From contig CANFBW010000023.1 of assembly GCA_947444925.1 (NCBI GenBank), positions 1 through 48,477 on the forward strand: a stretch of DNA of 48,477 nt. Direction: 5' to 3'. The stretch comes from Flavobacteriales bacterium (GTDB taxonomy: Bacteria > Bacteroidota > Bacteroidia > Flavobacteriales_C > GCA-002722245). Of the stretch, positions 9,871 through 17,487 are shown piece by piece; the stretch's first letter is position 1; each line of letters begins with the position of its first letter. The notes under the pieces are model-generated. The model searched no databases and was not told where the DNA came from. It was given only the letters and a program-made list of their open reading frames with translations. The position numbers and the translations under genes are program-made.

Positions 9871-11513
9871 TTTTTTAGCACCTTGTACATTTTGCTCATT
9901 CCATTTTGATCGCTAACCGTAAAAAAATATAGGCCTGACGAGAGTCCTTCGAGGTTACTAAGTCCAAAAACCAGGTATTGGTGCGACAGTATCGTTTGGT
10001 TTTCATTGCGAATAAGTCGACCGCTGATGTCCATCAATTGAAAAGTCAATTCTTGCTGCTGTGCTGAGTACAATTCAACCCCGATCCGATCGCTAAAGGG
10101 ATTGCTGCGCAATGAAATTAATAGTGTTTGATCATAACTGTATACATCCATTGAATCAAGCAACATGAAAGCACGCATCAAGTTTGGAATGCCAAAGCCC
10201 AACAAAGAATCAGGTGCATTGTACTGACTGGCACATTTTTCAATTTCTTTTTTCAACTGCAAATTACTTAAATGCGGAAAAGCTTGCCAAAGACAAGCTG
10301 CAGCACCCGCCATCAATGGGCCCGAAAAAGATGTGCCATTGGCCACCATATATCTATTGTTGACGAAAGTAATCACCGCATCTTGTCCTTGCGTAGCTAC
10401 ATTGGGCTTCACATCACCATCAGACGATGGCCCGGTTGAACTAAAGTAAGCGTATTTAGACGCTGCGTTAACCGCTCCCACGGCAAGCACACTATCAGCA
10501 TCAGCAGGTGCAACCACATAGTGCCATGGCTTTTGTGCGTCATTTCCTGCACTGGCTACCACGAAAATTCCCTTGCGTGCAGCTGTATTCGCCGCTTTAC
10601 TCACGAGCGTTGTATTGCCGTTCATATCACTGTATTGATGATTGGTGGAAATATCATCAAACAGCGTATAACCTAAAGATGAATTAATAACATCAACACC
10701 AATACTGTCGGCTCTTTCAGCAGCCATTAGCCAATTATATTCTTCAAGCAAAGTTTCTGAGAACTCGTCTTCCGACACAAATAAATAGTAATTGGCCTTT
10801 GGAGCAACACCACTAATGTTTTTATTGCTATTGGCTAATATTGACAATACCATTGCGCCATGTATGCTCTTTTCAAAAACAGTTGCATCGTTGTCCACAA
10901 AATCCCAGGTGTCTTTTATTTGCCCTCTTGACTGAAGTTCAGCAAAAACCGTAAATCCATTTGGAGCGAAACCTGCGTCAAAAACGGCGATATCCATACC
11001 GGCACCTGTGAAACCACGTTCATGTAGAAAGTGCGCATTGAGCATTGCTATTTGATTAAAGCCCTCTCCATAGGGCATCGTCAGAAAACGCGAATCACTA
11101 TTCTCTTTACCATCAGTGCTTTCCTTTTTAATAGCTCCCAAATATATAGTTGTGAATAAGGATAGTGATTTCACTCCGCTCTTCAAACGTATTTGCGCGC
11201 AAATGGAGGTATCGTTCATTTTCACCAACACTGAATTTCGCCACTTGGAATGGTGTGTAATACTAAGCGGAAAAGCGGCAATGTTTTGCAAATAGGATGC
11301 TCGAAGCGGCAGATCCAAATAGTCAATAGCAACATTGCGTTGACTTTTTTTCGTCAAACTTTGTTCGCTTAAAAAAGCAGTCGGAATACTGGTGCTATAA
11401 TCATTGCCTTTATCTGTGAAAGTAAGTTCAAAATAGTAATCACTTTGCGCACACAAAATGTGTTTCAAACACAGAAATGCAAATACAAGCCAGCATCGCT
11501 TAATTGTTTCCAT
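9867..11513 (-). CDS. T9SS-secreted subtilisin-like serine protease (S8)
   Basis: A secreted subtilase of 548 aa. The start at 11513 gives a signal peptide (METIKRCWLVFAFLCLKHILCAQ). The catalytic triad is visible: Asp179 in VFDAGF, His218 in IHGAMV and Ser395 in NGTSFSGPLMAG. The oxyanion Asn lies in ASAGND. Residues 20-150 likely act as a propeptide. The C-terminal 80 or so residues (SLRSNPFSDRIGVELYSA to LYFFTVSDQNG) form a type A T9SS sorting domain, so the enzyme is expected on the surface or outside the cell. It overlaps the upstream lipoprotein gene by 14 bp and is likely last in that operon. Its stop overlaps the ccoI stop. Confidence 0.9.
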   Translation of the reverse strand: METIKRCWLVFAFLCLKHILCAQSDYYFELTFTDKGNDYSTSIPTAFLSEQSLTKKSQRNVAIDYLDLPLRASYLQNIAAFPLSITHHSKWRNSVLVKMNDTSICAQIRLKSGVKSLSLFTTIYLGAIKKESTDGKENSDSRFLTMPYGEGFNQIAMLNAHFLHERGFTGAGMDIAVFDAGFAPNGFTVFAELQSRGQIKDTWDFVDNDATVFEKSIHGAMVLSILANSNKNISGVAPKANYYLFVSEDEFSETLLEEYNWLMAAERADSIGVDVINSSLGYTLFDDISTNHQYSDMNGNTTLVSKAANTAARKGIFVVASAGNDAQKPWHYVVAPADADSVLAVGAVNAASKYAYFSSTGPSSDGDVKPNVATQGQDAVITFVNNRYMVANGTSFSGPLMAGAAACLWQAFPHLSNLQLKKEIEKCASQYNAPDSLLGFGIPNLMRAFMLLDSMDVYSYDQTLLISLRSNPFSDRIGVELYSAQQQELTFQLMDISGRLIRNENQTILSHQYLVFGLSNLEGLSSGLYFFTVSDQNGMSKMYKVLKN

Positions 11514-12240
11514 GTGACACGTAGCGCTGCTCACAAACAACCCCAGCCTTTATCCGCTGCATAATTGGAATTGCGCTGCCAGATTCTTGAGATTCCACAT
11601 CAATTACTTTTCGGTATACCAAGCCAATGTGTTTGGCATAAACCTCTTCATAGTATTTTTTAGAAATCTGTAATTCATCGTCAATCTCAACAACGGTTGC
11701 TGTAGAATCGAATGCAACACCTGGCAATTTGTATTTCTTGCCAACCTTACTGTATTCGTATACCCAAGGATCAATGGTATTGTAAGCATTGCCATTCCAT
11801 TTACCACCTTCAACAACAGGAAATTTCAATCGAGTGAATCTAAAACTCTCTTCTACCCGATCAAAATGGTCTTTGAATTTAGTAACGCTCCAAACATTTT
11901 TAAAAATCCAAGGCGACGTATTTTTGGGAGTGGTATCGCTGCGCGTATATCGATTCAATCTAAAGGAAAGATTACCAGAAAGATCCGTAAAGGTATCGCC
12001 AATTTCTTCTTTCAACTGAAAATTAAAGGTATCAGACCGTTCAGTGAAATCATTAAAATAAATAGAATCAATGTGGTATATGATGTATTGTCCTGTCGCT
12101 AAGGGAATAAAAGTAGTGCCACTGTCAACAACAGTATCAATATTCTTGTCACAAGAAGCAATAAAGAAAGTTGCAGCTGCAAAAAAGACTAAAACTTTTC
12201 CTCTTTGCTTACGACTCCTTGTTGATTGTAGTATTTCCAT
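11500..12240 (-). CDS. Lipoprotein of unknown function
   Basis: Not recognised as a named family. Residues 1-30 form a basic n-region (RSRKQRGK), a hydrophobic stretch and a lipobox-like FIASC, so it is probably a lipoprotein with Cys30. The mature chain begins DKNIDTVVDSG and resembles Bacteroidota proteins of about 240 residues with a beta-rich body (LATGQYIIYHIDSIYFND, then a WxFKNVWSV region). No enzyme motif is visible. It overlaps the MORN-repeat gene upstream by 52 bp and the subtilase gene downstream by 14 bp. Such tight coupling suggests the three are cotranscribed and translationally coupled. A role assisting the secreted protease is possible but purely contextual. Confidence 0.7.
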   Translation of the reverse strand: MEILQSTRSRKQRGKVLVFFAAATFFIASCDKNIDTVVDSGTTFIPLATGQYIIYHIDSIYFNDFTERSDTFNFQLKEEIGDTFTDLSGNLSFRLNRYTRSDTTPKNTSPWIFKNVWSVTKFKDHFDRVEESFRFTRLKFPVVEGGKWNGNAYNTIDPWVYEYSKVGKKYKLPGVAFDSTATVVEIDDELQISKKYYEEVYAKHIGLVYRKVIDVESQESGSAIPIMQRIKAGVVCEQRYVSHGNN

Positions 12241-13292
12241 GTTCCTTGTTTTTTTCCTTTGCTAAAAAATCCTTCCGCCTTTTTAGTGCCGTCACCATAG
12301 TACTCTGTATAGGCTCCATTTTCTTTGTTGTGAACAAATGACGTGCTTGTCGCAAGCTTTCCTTCTGTATAAGTCTGCAAAACACCTTCGCGGTTGCCTT
12401 TCACGTAAGAAATTGTTGAATCCAAATCGCCATTTTTGTTGTAATATTTCCATTCGCCATGTTTGGCATTCTTTAAAAAATGGCCTTCGCGTTGAACTTT
12501 TCCTTCCTCGTAATAATGCACATAGTTGGTGCTGAAATCAAGATTATACGTTTCTCTGCTGCGCACTACAGTTTCAACTGAATCCCAATATGAAACGCGC
12601 TCTTGAGTGGTGTACACAACTTGTCCACCTTCATAAATTTCTTTGTTTTCCTGCTCTCCTTTTTCACTTCTGTAAAGCCATTCACCGTCTTTAACACCAG
12701 CTTTGTATTTCCCTATTGAACTGGTAATGTTGTTGCGGTAATAGGTTTTAAAAAGTCCCTCTGGTTTACCCTTTACGAATACACCCTCTTTCATCACTTT
12801 TCCGTCATCGTAAAACTCTGCGGTTGACCCTTCCTTCACATCGTTATTCCATGTTTCAAGAGCCGAAACTTTTCCATTACTAAAAAAACTTTTCCAAATT
12901 CCGAATTTAACACCACGACGATATATCTCTTGAGAAAGTAGCACATTATCAACGGTATAATAATTCCACACACTGTCTTTTTTTTGATCGTAGTATTTAC
13001 CACTCGCCATTACTTTTCCATTAGGATAGTATAAGTAAGCAGCAGCCATTTTGCCATCTCCAAAATAATTCAATTGAGATTTCAGCTTACCCGTTTCTTC
13101 GTAAAAATATTTGAATTCACCCGTGGGAACTCCATGTTGAAATTGTCCAGTGTATCTTTTCTTGCCGTTTTTAAAATATTCAGTCCAAGCCCCATCATTC
13201 TTCCCTTTTTCATCAGGTTTATTAGCGCTTGGTGTTTGAGCAGCGAGCACAAAATTCAACAACAGTAAGGAGAAAAGGAGAATTTGCTTCAT
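12189..13292 (-). CDS. Secreted MORN-repeat (YwqK-like) protein
   Basis: The start at 13292 gives a signal peptide (MKQILLFSLLLLNFVLAAQ) and a protein of 367 aa. The rest is about a dozen MORN-type repeats of 22-25 residues with the pattern G-x-W-x-x-Y-Y-x-N-G-x-x-x-x-x-G-x-F, for example GEWKYYNKNGDLDSTISY and GTWKYYNQQGVVSKEEKF. These are often annotated as YwqK-family antitoxin-like repeats in Bacteroidota. The repeats form extended beta-hairpin sheets, and no catalytic domain is attached. It probably sits in the periplasm or outer membrane as a binding or scaffold protein. It is the first gene of the MORN-lipoprotein-subtilase unit. The molecular function is unknown. Confidence 0.75.
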   Translation of the reverse strand: MKQILLFSLLLLNFVLAAQTPSANKPDEKGKNDGAWTEYFKNGKKRYTGQFQHGVPTGEFKYFYEETGKLKSQLNYFGDGKMAAAYLYYPNGKVMASGKYYDQKKDSVWNYYTVDNVLLSQEIYRRGVKFGIWKSFFSNGKVSALETWNNDVKEGSTAEFYDDGKVMKEGVFVKGKPEGLFKTYYRNNITSSIGKYKAGVKDGEWLYRSEKGEQENKEIYEGGQVVYTTQERVSYWDSVETVVRSRETYNLDFSTNYVHYYEEGKVQREGHFLKNAKHGEWKYYNKNGDLDSTISYVKGNREGVLQTYTEGKLATSTSFVHNKENGAYTEYYGDGTKKAEGFFSKGKKQGTWKYYNQQGVVSKEEKF

Positions 13293-13381
13293 TTTATTAA
13301 TTTTTGTTTGAAGGTAGGCAATTTTTGAGCCAGCTCTTGATCGACCTTCATATATTTTATTAACGGTGCTCTGTAGAATAG

Positions 13382-14323
13382 TCAAACCTCTTTTTCGATT
13401 AAATAGGTATTTCTTCCAGTAGAATTACGCGCTACCAACTCCGCCAGAAAACCAGTCAAAAAGAACATGGTTCCCATCAACATAGTAAGTAAACCGTAGT
13501 AAAAACGAGGTCTGTCGGTCATTGGATAATAGCCAGGAACAAATATTTTCTCAATAAGCAACGAAACAGCAATACCGGCCCCAATAAGAAACATCACGAT
13601 GCCCAGCGTACCGAAAAGATGCAATGGTTTTTTACCGAATTTCGACACAAACATGATCGACATTAAATCGAGAAAACCGTATACAAATCGTTCAATACCT
13701 CCAAATTTAGTATATCCGTACTTACGTGCTTGATGTTGCACTTCCTTTTCACCTATCTTACTGAATCCGCTCCACTTGGCAATTACTGGAATATAGCGAT
13801 GCATTTCGCCATAAACCTCAATACTTTTAACTACTTCAATTTTATAAGCCTTTAGTCCGCAATTGAAATCGTGTAAATAAATACCGGTCATTTTACGTGT
13901 CGTCCAGTTGAACAATTTCGTAGGCAGCGTTTTACTCAACGGGTCGTACCTTTTCTTTTTCCAGCCCGACACGAGATCATAGCCCTCTTCAATAATCATT
14001 TTTCGCATACCAGGAATTTCTTCTGGACTGTCTTGCAAATCAGCATCCATCGTCACCACCACTCTTCCATTTGCGGCTTGAAATCCCGTTTGCAGTGCGG
14101 CCGACTTGCCATAATTTCTGCGGAACTTAATACCGCGCACATTGGCATCAAGGGCGACCAAGTCTTCAATCACCTGCCATGAAGTATCTTTACTTCCATC
14201 ATCAACAAAAAGCACTTCATAGGAATAGCCGTTGGCCTTCATCACCTGTACTATCCAGGCATGCAACTCTTTTAAAGATTCCTCTTCGTTAAAAAGAGGG
14301 ATTACCATTGAAATATCTTTCAT
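13382..14323 (-). CDS. GT2 glycosyltransferase, polyprenyl-phosphate sugar synthase type (DPM1/GtrB-like)
   Basis: A 313-aa family 2 glycosyltransferase. The GT-A domain starts at the N-terminus (MVIPLFNEEESLKEL), with FVDDGSKDTSW and the metal-binding DAD motif in VVTMDADLQDSPEE. Two membrane segments lie near the C-terminus (about residues 232-254 and 275-300), as in GtrB/ArnC/DPM1-like enzymes that load a sugar onto polyprenyl phosphate at the inner face of the cytoplasmic membrane. The donor sugar is not evident. It lies 55 bp downstream of the DUF4199 gene in the same orientation, a pairing I recall as common in Bacteroidota genomes. Confidence 0.87.
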   Translation of the reverse strand: MKDISMVIPLFNEEESLKELHAWIVQVMKANGYSYEVLFVDDGSKDTSWQVIEDLVALDANVRGIKFRRNYGKSAALQTGFQAANGRVVVTMDADLQDSPEEIPGMRKMIIEEGYDLVSGWKKKRYDPLSKTLPTKLFNWTTRKMTGIYLHDFNCGLKAYKIEVVKSIEVYGEMHRYIPVIAKWSGFSKIGEKEVQHQARKYGYTKFGGIERFVYGFLDLMSIMFVSKFGKKPLHLFGTLGIVMFLIGAGIAVSLLIEKIFVPGYYPMTDRPRFYYGLLTMLMGTMFFLTGFLAELVARNSTGRNTYLIEKEV

Positions 14324-14378
14324 TGTTATTCCATTGAATATTTACATGTGAAACAATCAGCACATAAATACAGATGCA

Positions 14379-14885
14379 TCAATCTTGTATTTTATTGTCT
14401 TCAAAGATAGTTTTTTCTTTCTTTAAGAAAAGACCTACCACCAAGAAGCTAACAAAAGCAAATATTGACCAAACAAAACACTGTACCGCAACATGATACA
14501 TTGGTGAATAAAGCGCTGCGATGCTGTCGGCTTTTTCAGCGTCAGTGAGATCTTTGTTTTTATTGATTAACACGTTTAATTCTTCAAGTACAGAACTATC
14601 TATATACTTAATGTACAAGAAGTTCACAAACCCCACTATAATACCTGCAGCAAAACCAGTCATGAGTCCAACGCGCATCGCATCGCCGAGCATTAAATAG
14701 CCCTCTTCTACGCTTTCTTTATAGTGCCGCACAAAAAAATAGGCAAGCACCAGCAAAACTGCAATTTGCACAATTTCAGGATAAGTCATGGTTGGCGCAA
14801 TGAAATACAAAGCCGCTTCTACCAGCAACAAAGCCAATCCCAGAAGCATTCCATATACGAGCGAAAATCGAAACATTGGAGTCAT
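14379..14885 (-). CDS. DUF4199 integral membrane protein
   Basis: A 168-aa protein with four predicted membrane helices: residues about 8-30, 35-52, 72-97 and 130-152. The charged stretch between helices 3 and 4 contains LINKNKDLTDAEKADSIAA. Length, topology and the Asp/Lys-rich loop match DUF4199, a Bacteroidota membrane family of unknown function usually placed beside a GT2 glycosyltransferase, as here. A joint role in lipid-linked sugar metabolism is only contextual. The start codon is preceded by TAACTTCG and four bases, suggesting a leaderless message. Confidence 0.8.
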   Translation of the reverse strand: MTPMFRFSLVYGMLLGLALLLVEAALYFIAPTMTYPEIVQIAVLLVLAYFFVRHYKESVEEGYLMLGDAMRVGLMTGFAAGIIVGFVNFLYIKYIDSSVLEELNVLINKNKDLTDAEKADSIAALYSPMYHVAVQCFVWSIFAFVSFLVVGLFLKKEKTIFEDNKIQD

Positions 14886-14889
14886 GCGG

Positions 14890-14897
14890 CGAAGTTA
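14890..14897 (-). promoter_or_regulatory. -7 box for the DUF4199 gene, leaderless arrangement
   Basis: On the minus strand TAACTTCG (one mismatch to TAnnTTTG) is followed by CCGC and the ATG. A TTG lies 19 bp upstream of the box, within the usual 17-23 bp spacing. The geometry equals that of ccoI and rlmD. Confidence 0.4.
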
Positions 14898-14942
14898 TTA
14901 AATAAAGACAAAGGGGCAATACAAAGGCTTTGTTGATTTGTA

Positions 14943-14972
14943 TTGTTCATTTCCCATTTTTTTATACATTTG
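14943..14972 (+). promoter_or_regulatory. Promoter of the SRP RNA gene
   Basis: TACATTTG at 14965-14972 matches the Bacteroidota -7 consensus TAnnTTTG exactly. A TTG at 14943-14945 sits 19 bp upstream as the -33 element. The inferred RNA 5' end is about five bases downstream of the box. Confidence 0.7.
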
Positions 14973-14976
14973 CCTT

Positions 14977-15074
14977 GGGGTAAGTCTTGTACGACCAGCT
15001 CCTGCCGAACTCCCCCAGGTCTGGAAGGAAGCAAGGGTAGGTGGTTGAGCGGTGCGATGCAAGTAGCTTACCCT
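14977..15074 (+). ncRNA. ffs: Signal recognition particle RNA (4.5S type)
   Basis: The small bacterial SRP RNA, which binds Ffh and targets nascent membrane proteins to the Sec translocon. The apical helix and loop core is clear: CCCCCAGGTCTGGAAGGAAG, then CAAGGGTAGG, which closely resembles the E. coli core around GTCCGGAAGGAAGCAGCC. The distal strand GAGCGGTGCGATGCAAGTAG follows. The ends close by pairing of GGGTAAG (14978-14984) with CTTACCC (15067-15073). The length of about 98 nt fits the small form without an Alu domain. Exact ends are inferred from the closing helix and the promoter. Confidence 0.9.
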
Positions 15075-15091
15075 ATTTTTCTTAAATAGGG
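15071..15091 (+). terminator. Hairpin at the 3' end of the SRP RNA
   Basis: CCCTATTT pairs with AAATAGGG across the five-base loop TTCTT. It has no long T-run after it, so it is a weak terminator or a 3' processing and stability structure. Confidence 0.45.
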
Positions 15092-15186
15092 ATTCGTTTA
15101 CACGAAGTATTAATTTTTTAAATTGTAACGTGAAGTAGCCAGATCAATTAGTATTAGGCTGCAACATGACCTTAAAAAGAAAGCGC

Positions 15187-15759
15187 ATGAAAACTATCCT
15201 CCTCCTTCTTATCACAGTAATGACTTCTCAATTTGTTTGGAGTCAAGGTTCAAGTCAAGATGTAAACAGTGAAGATTATGAAGCACCCTACCACATGTTT
15301 CAGGTAGGCGGAGGCGGCTCTTACAATGCCATGATCAACAAATATGGCATCAACACAAAATTCGATTTTAATTTCACCAGAAAATTGTCCTTCGGACCTG
15401 AGTTCACCTATTATTTTAGTAATGCAAAAGATACTCGACCCAACTATTTTTACGAAGTCAACCTCACCGGAACTTTAGTGGAATTGGGCAAAGTATCCTT
15501 CTTCGCTCTTACTGGAGTAACATACATGCAGTCGCGAATTGCAGCAACGAATAGCTATGGCACTGCTTTTCAAGGCATTAACCTTGGATTTGGCATGCAA
15601 TACCGTAAAGACTTAATGTCACTCTTTATAATTGAGAAATTAACGAGCAGCAACAGTGACTTGTGGCTGTCTGCCGGTGCTTGCTACTATTTTGACATCA
15701 ACGCGCTAAACCGCTTGAATAACAAATACAATTTAAATAGAAGAACACGTAAAGAATAA
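15187..15759 (+). CDS. Outer-membrane beta-barrel-like protein
   Basis: A protein of 190 aa if started at the ATG at 15187 (MKTILLLLITVMTSQFVWSQ signal peptide). The ATG at 15166 would add MTLKRKR, which could also serve as an n-region. After the signal the chain alternates polar and aromatic or hydrophobic residues (FQVGGGGSYNAM, FDFNFTRKLSFGPEFTYYFS, YEVNLTGTLVELG, FQGINLGFGMQYRKD). This is the signature of a small outer-membrane barrel of about eight strands. No ligand site is recognisable. It is followed after only four bases by the exonuclease gene, so the two are probably cotranscribed, though no functional link is obvious. Confidence 0.6.
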   Translation: MKTILLLLITVMTSQFVWSQGSSQDVNSEDYEAPYHMFQVGGGGSYNAMINKYGINTKFDFNFTRKLSFGPEFTYYFSNAKDTRPNYFYEVNLTGTLVELGKVSFFALTGVTYMQSRIAATNSYGTAFQGINLGFGMQYRKDLMSLFIIEKLTSSNSDLWLSAGACYYFDINALNRLNNKYNLNRRTRKE

Positions 15760-15763
15760 TAAC

Positions 15764-16351
15764 TTGAGCTTTTCAAAAAAAATCAGCAAAGAAGAAATAC
15801 AAAATCTGCCGTTATTCAGCTATAACGGACTGATTGTGAGCGTTGATAACAAACATCAATTTGAAGATGCATTCAAAAAAATGAATGCTGAAAGCATTAT
15901 TGGTATCGATAGTGAAACCAAACCAACCTTTGTTAAAGGACAATACCATCATACAGCGCTCATTCAATTGGCAACTGCCGATTGCGTTTACTTGATCAAA
16001 CCACAAAAAACAGGCTTTCCCGACTTGCTCGTTGATTTGCTAGAGAACAAAAACATAATGAAAGTGGGCATTGCAATTGCGCAAGATTTGACTGACATGC
16101 GTAAATTCAAGCCTTTCAAAGAGCAGTCTATGTGCGACCTGAACAACATCTGCACCAAATTGGGTTTTGAAAACATAGGCGCAAAAAACCTATCGGCCAT
16201 ATTTTTAGGGCACCGTATCAGCAAATCACAGCAAACATCAAACTGGGAAAATGATCCTTTAACATTGCCTCAAATGCTCTATGCTTCAACCGACGCATGG
16301 ATATGCAGAGAAATCATGCTTAAATTGCAAGCGCACAACTATCCGATCTAA
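15764..16351 (+). CDS. 3'-5' exonuclease domain protein (RNase D-like, DEDDy)
   Basis: A 195-aa single-domain DEDDy exonuclease. The first acidic pair is Asp49/Glu51 in IGIDSETKP, the second site lies in VGIAIAQDLTDM, and the third is Tyr173-x3-Asp177 in YASTDAW, the tyrosine variant of motif III. The family (DNA_pol_A_exo1/RNase D) trims RNA or DNA 3' ends with two metal ions. There is no HRDC or helicase domain, so this is the minimal cytoplasmic form. No ATG precedes the conserved N-terminus in frame. The TTG at 15764, giving SFSKKISKEEI, is the most likely start and fits homologue length. Confidence 0.8.
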   Translation: MSFSKKISKEEIQNLPLFSYNGLIVSVDNKHQFEDAFKKMNAESIIGIDSETKPTFVKGQYHHTALIQLATADCVYLIKPQKTGFPDLLVDLLENKNIMKVGIAIAQDLTDMRKFKPFKEQSMCDLNNICTKLGFENIGAKNLSAIFLGHRISKSQQTSNWENDPLTLPQMLYASTDAWICREIMLKLQAHNYPI

Positions 16352-16355
16352 AGAA

Positions 16356-17402
16356 TCAATTTTTTAGTATCCATCTTTGCGCCTTCTTTTCGAAGAAGGA
16401 GTACAAAAGAGATGAGATTATAACAAGTACTATGTAATATAAAACAATATGTAACAAATTAAATGTTGTTCTACTTACCAGCTTTAAATATATCATTGCA
16501 ATAGGAAATTGCAAAATATAAACCGCATAACTAACATTACCCAAATACACCAAATATTTATGCGAAAACAAACGTGATATAAAAGATTCGTCCATCGCTA
16601 GGCCAACTGTTACAAACATAAACAATGGACAAAACAGCCCGGTTGTTAATTTATACACATATTTCACCTCGTTTTGATTTATAAAATAGACAACCAGAAA
16701 AGAACCTATTATCCATGTTATGAATGGAAAAATAGAATAGGAATATTTCATCCTCTTTAGTTTCAAAACTATGACACCCGCTAGTATACCAAAAATGAAT
16801 GTATTTAAATGAAAAAGGGGAAACAAAATAATGAAATTCGTAACATTTTGTGCGTTCTCAAAAAAATAAAATAAATCTCTTTCAACAAAGAATTCCCAAT
16901 ATCGGCATACTCCCCATATACCAAGGGTGAAAATCAACATAAAACTAAAAGTCTTTTTTTGTAAAAAAACAATTAAAAAAGGAAACAAACAATAAAAGAA
17001 CAATTCAGCTGAAATAGACCATGAAGGGTAATTTATTTTCAATACAACCTCTGGATTCCATGCTTGAATCATCAGTATTTCAGAGACAATTTCATCCCAA
17101 AAAAGACTTGAATGCGTCATTAGGATGGTGAGTGTAAGAAGTGACGCGAGTATGTATAACGGGTAAATTCGTGCTAATCTTTTTTTAACAAATAGTCTTG
17201 CCGAAAACTTTTCTTTTTCCCAGTAACTAAGAGTCAAAACCATTCCAGATAAAAAAAAGAAGAAACTCACAGCTACATCCGCATTCATCACAACGTTTGA
17301 CAAATACTGACTGTTAAAGGGATATATTGAATTTCCGAAATGAAAAAAAACAATACAACTTGCAGCAATGAATCGGGTAAAAGTTAACTGAGGAACGTAC
17401 AT
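16356..17402 (-). CDS. Acyltransferase 3 family membrane protein
   Basis: A 348-aa polytopic protein with about ten membrane segments and the acyltransferase-3 hallmarks. These are an N-terminal TFTRFIAASCIVFFHFGNS with the conserved His, FFFLSGMVLTLSY, and a WSISAELFFYCLFPF motif. These enzymes O-acetylate or O-acylate cell-surface polysaccharides, lipid-linked sugars or other acceptors using acyl-CoA from the cytosol. The acceptor is not evident. The base composition is visibly AT-richer than the flanking genes. Together with the lack of an operon partner, this suggests acquisition by transfer, a weak inference. It ends 5 bp from the convergent exonuclease gene. Confidence 0.8.
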   Translation of the reverse strand: MYVPQLTFTRFIAASCIVFFHFGNSIYPFNSQYLSNVVMNADVAVSFFFFLSGMVLTLSYWEKEKFSARLFVKKRLARIYPLYILASLLTLTILMTHSSLFWDEIVSEILMIQAWNPEVVLKINYPSWSISAELFFYCLFPFLIVFLQKKTFSFMLIFTLGIWGVCRYWEFFVERDLFYFFENAQNVTNFIILFPLFHLNTFIFGILAGVIVLKLKRMKYSYSIFPFITWIIGSFLVVYFINQNEVKYVYKLTTGLFCPLFMFVTVGLAMDESFISRLFSHKYLVYLGNVSYAVYILQFPIAMIYLKLVSRTTFNLLHIVLYYIVLVIISSLLYSFFEKKAQRWILKN

Positions 17403-17487
17403 ACTTTTGAATTTCTTTATAAATCTGTCAATATTAAATTTTACCTCGATTAATCATAAACGTGAATATACAACGATTTATCAATTT

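Noticed and set aside
11700-13290. Toxin-antitoxin system suggested by YwqK-like repeats
   Set aside because: The protein has a signal peptide and only MORN repeats, and no toxin gene is adjacent. The antitoxin label comes from family naming only.
16356-17402. A genomic island around the AT-rich acyltransferase gene
   Set aside because: Only one gene differs in composition. There is no integrase, tRNA, repeat or IS next to it.
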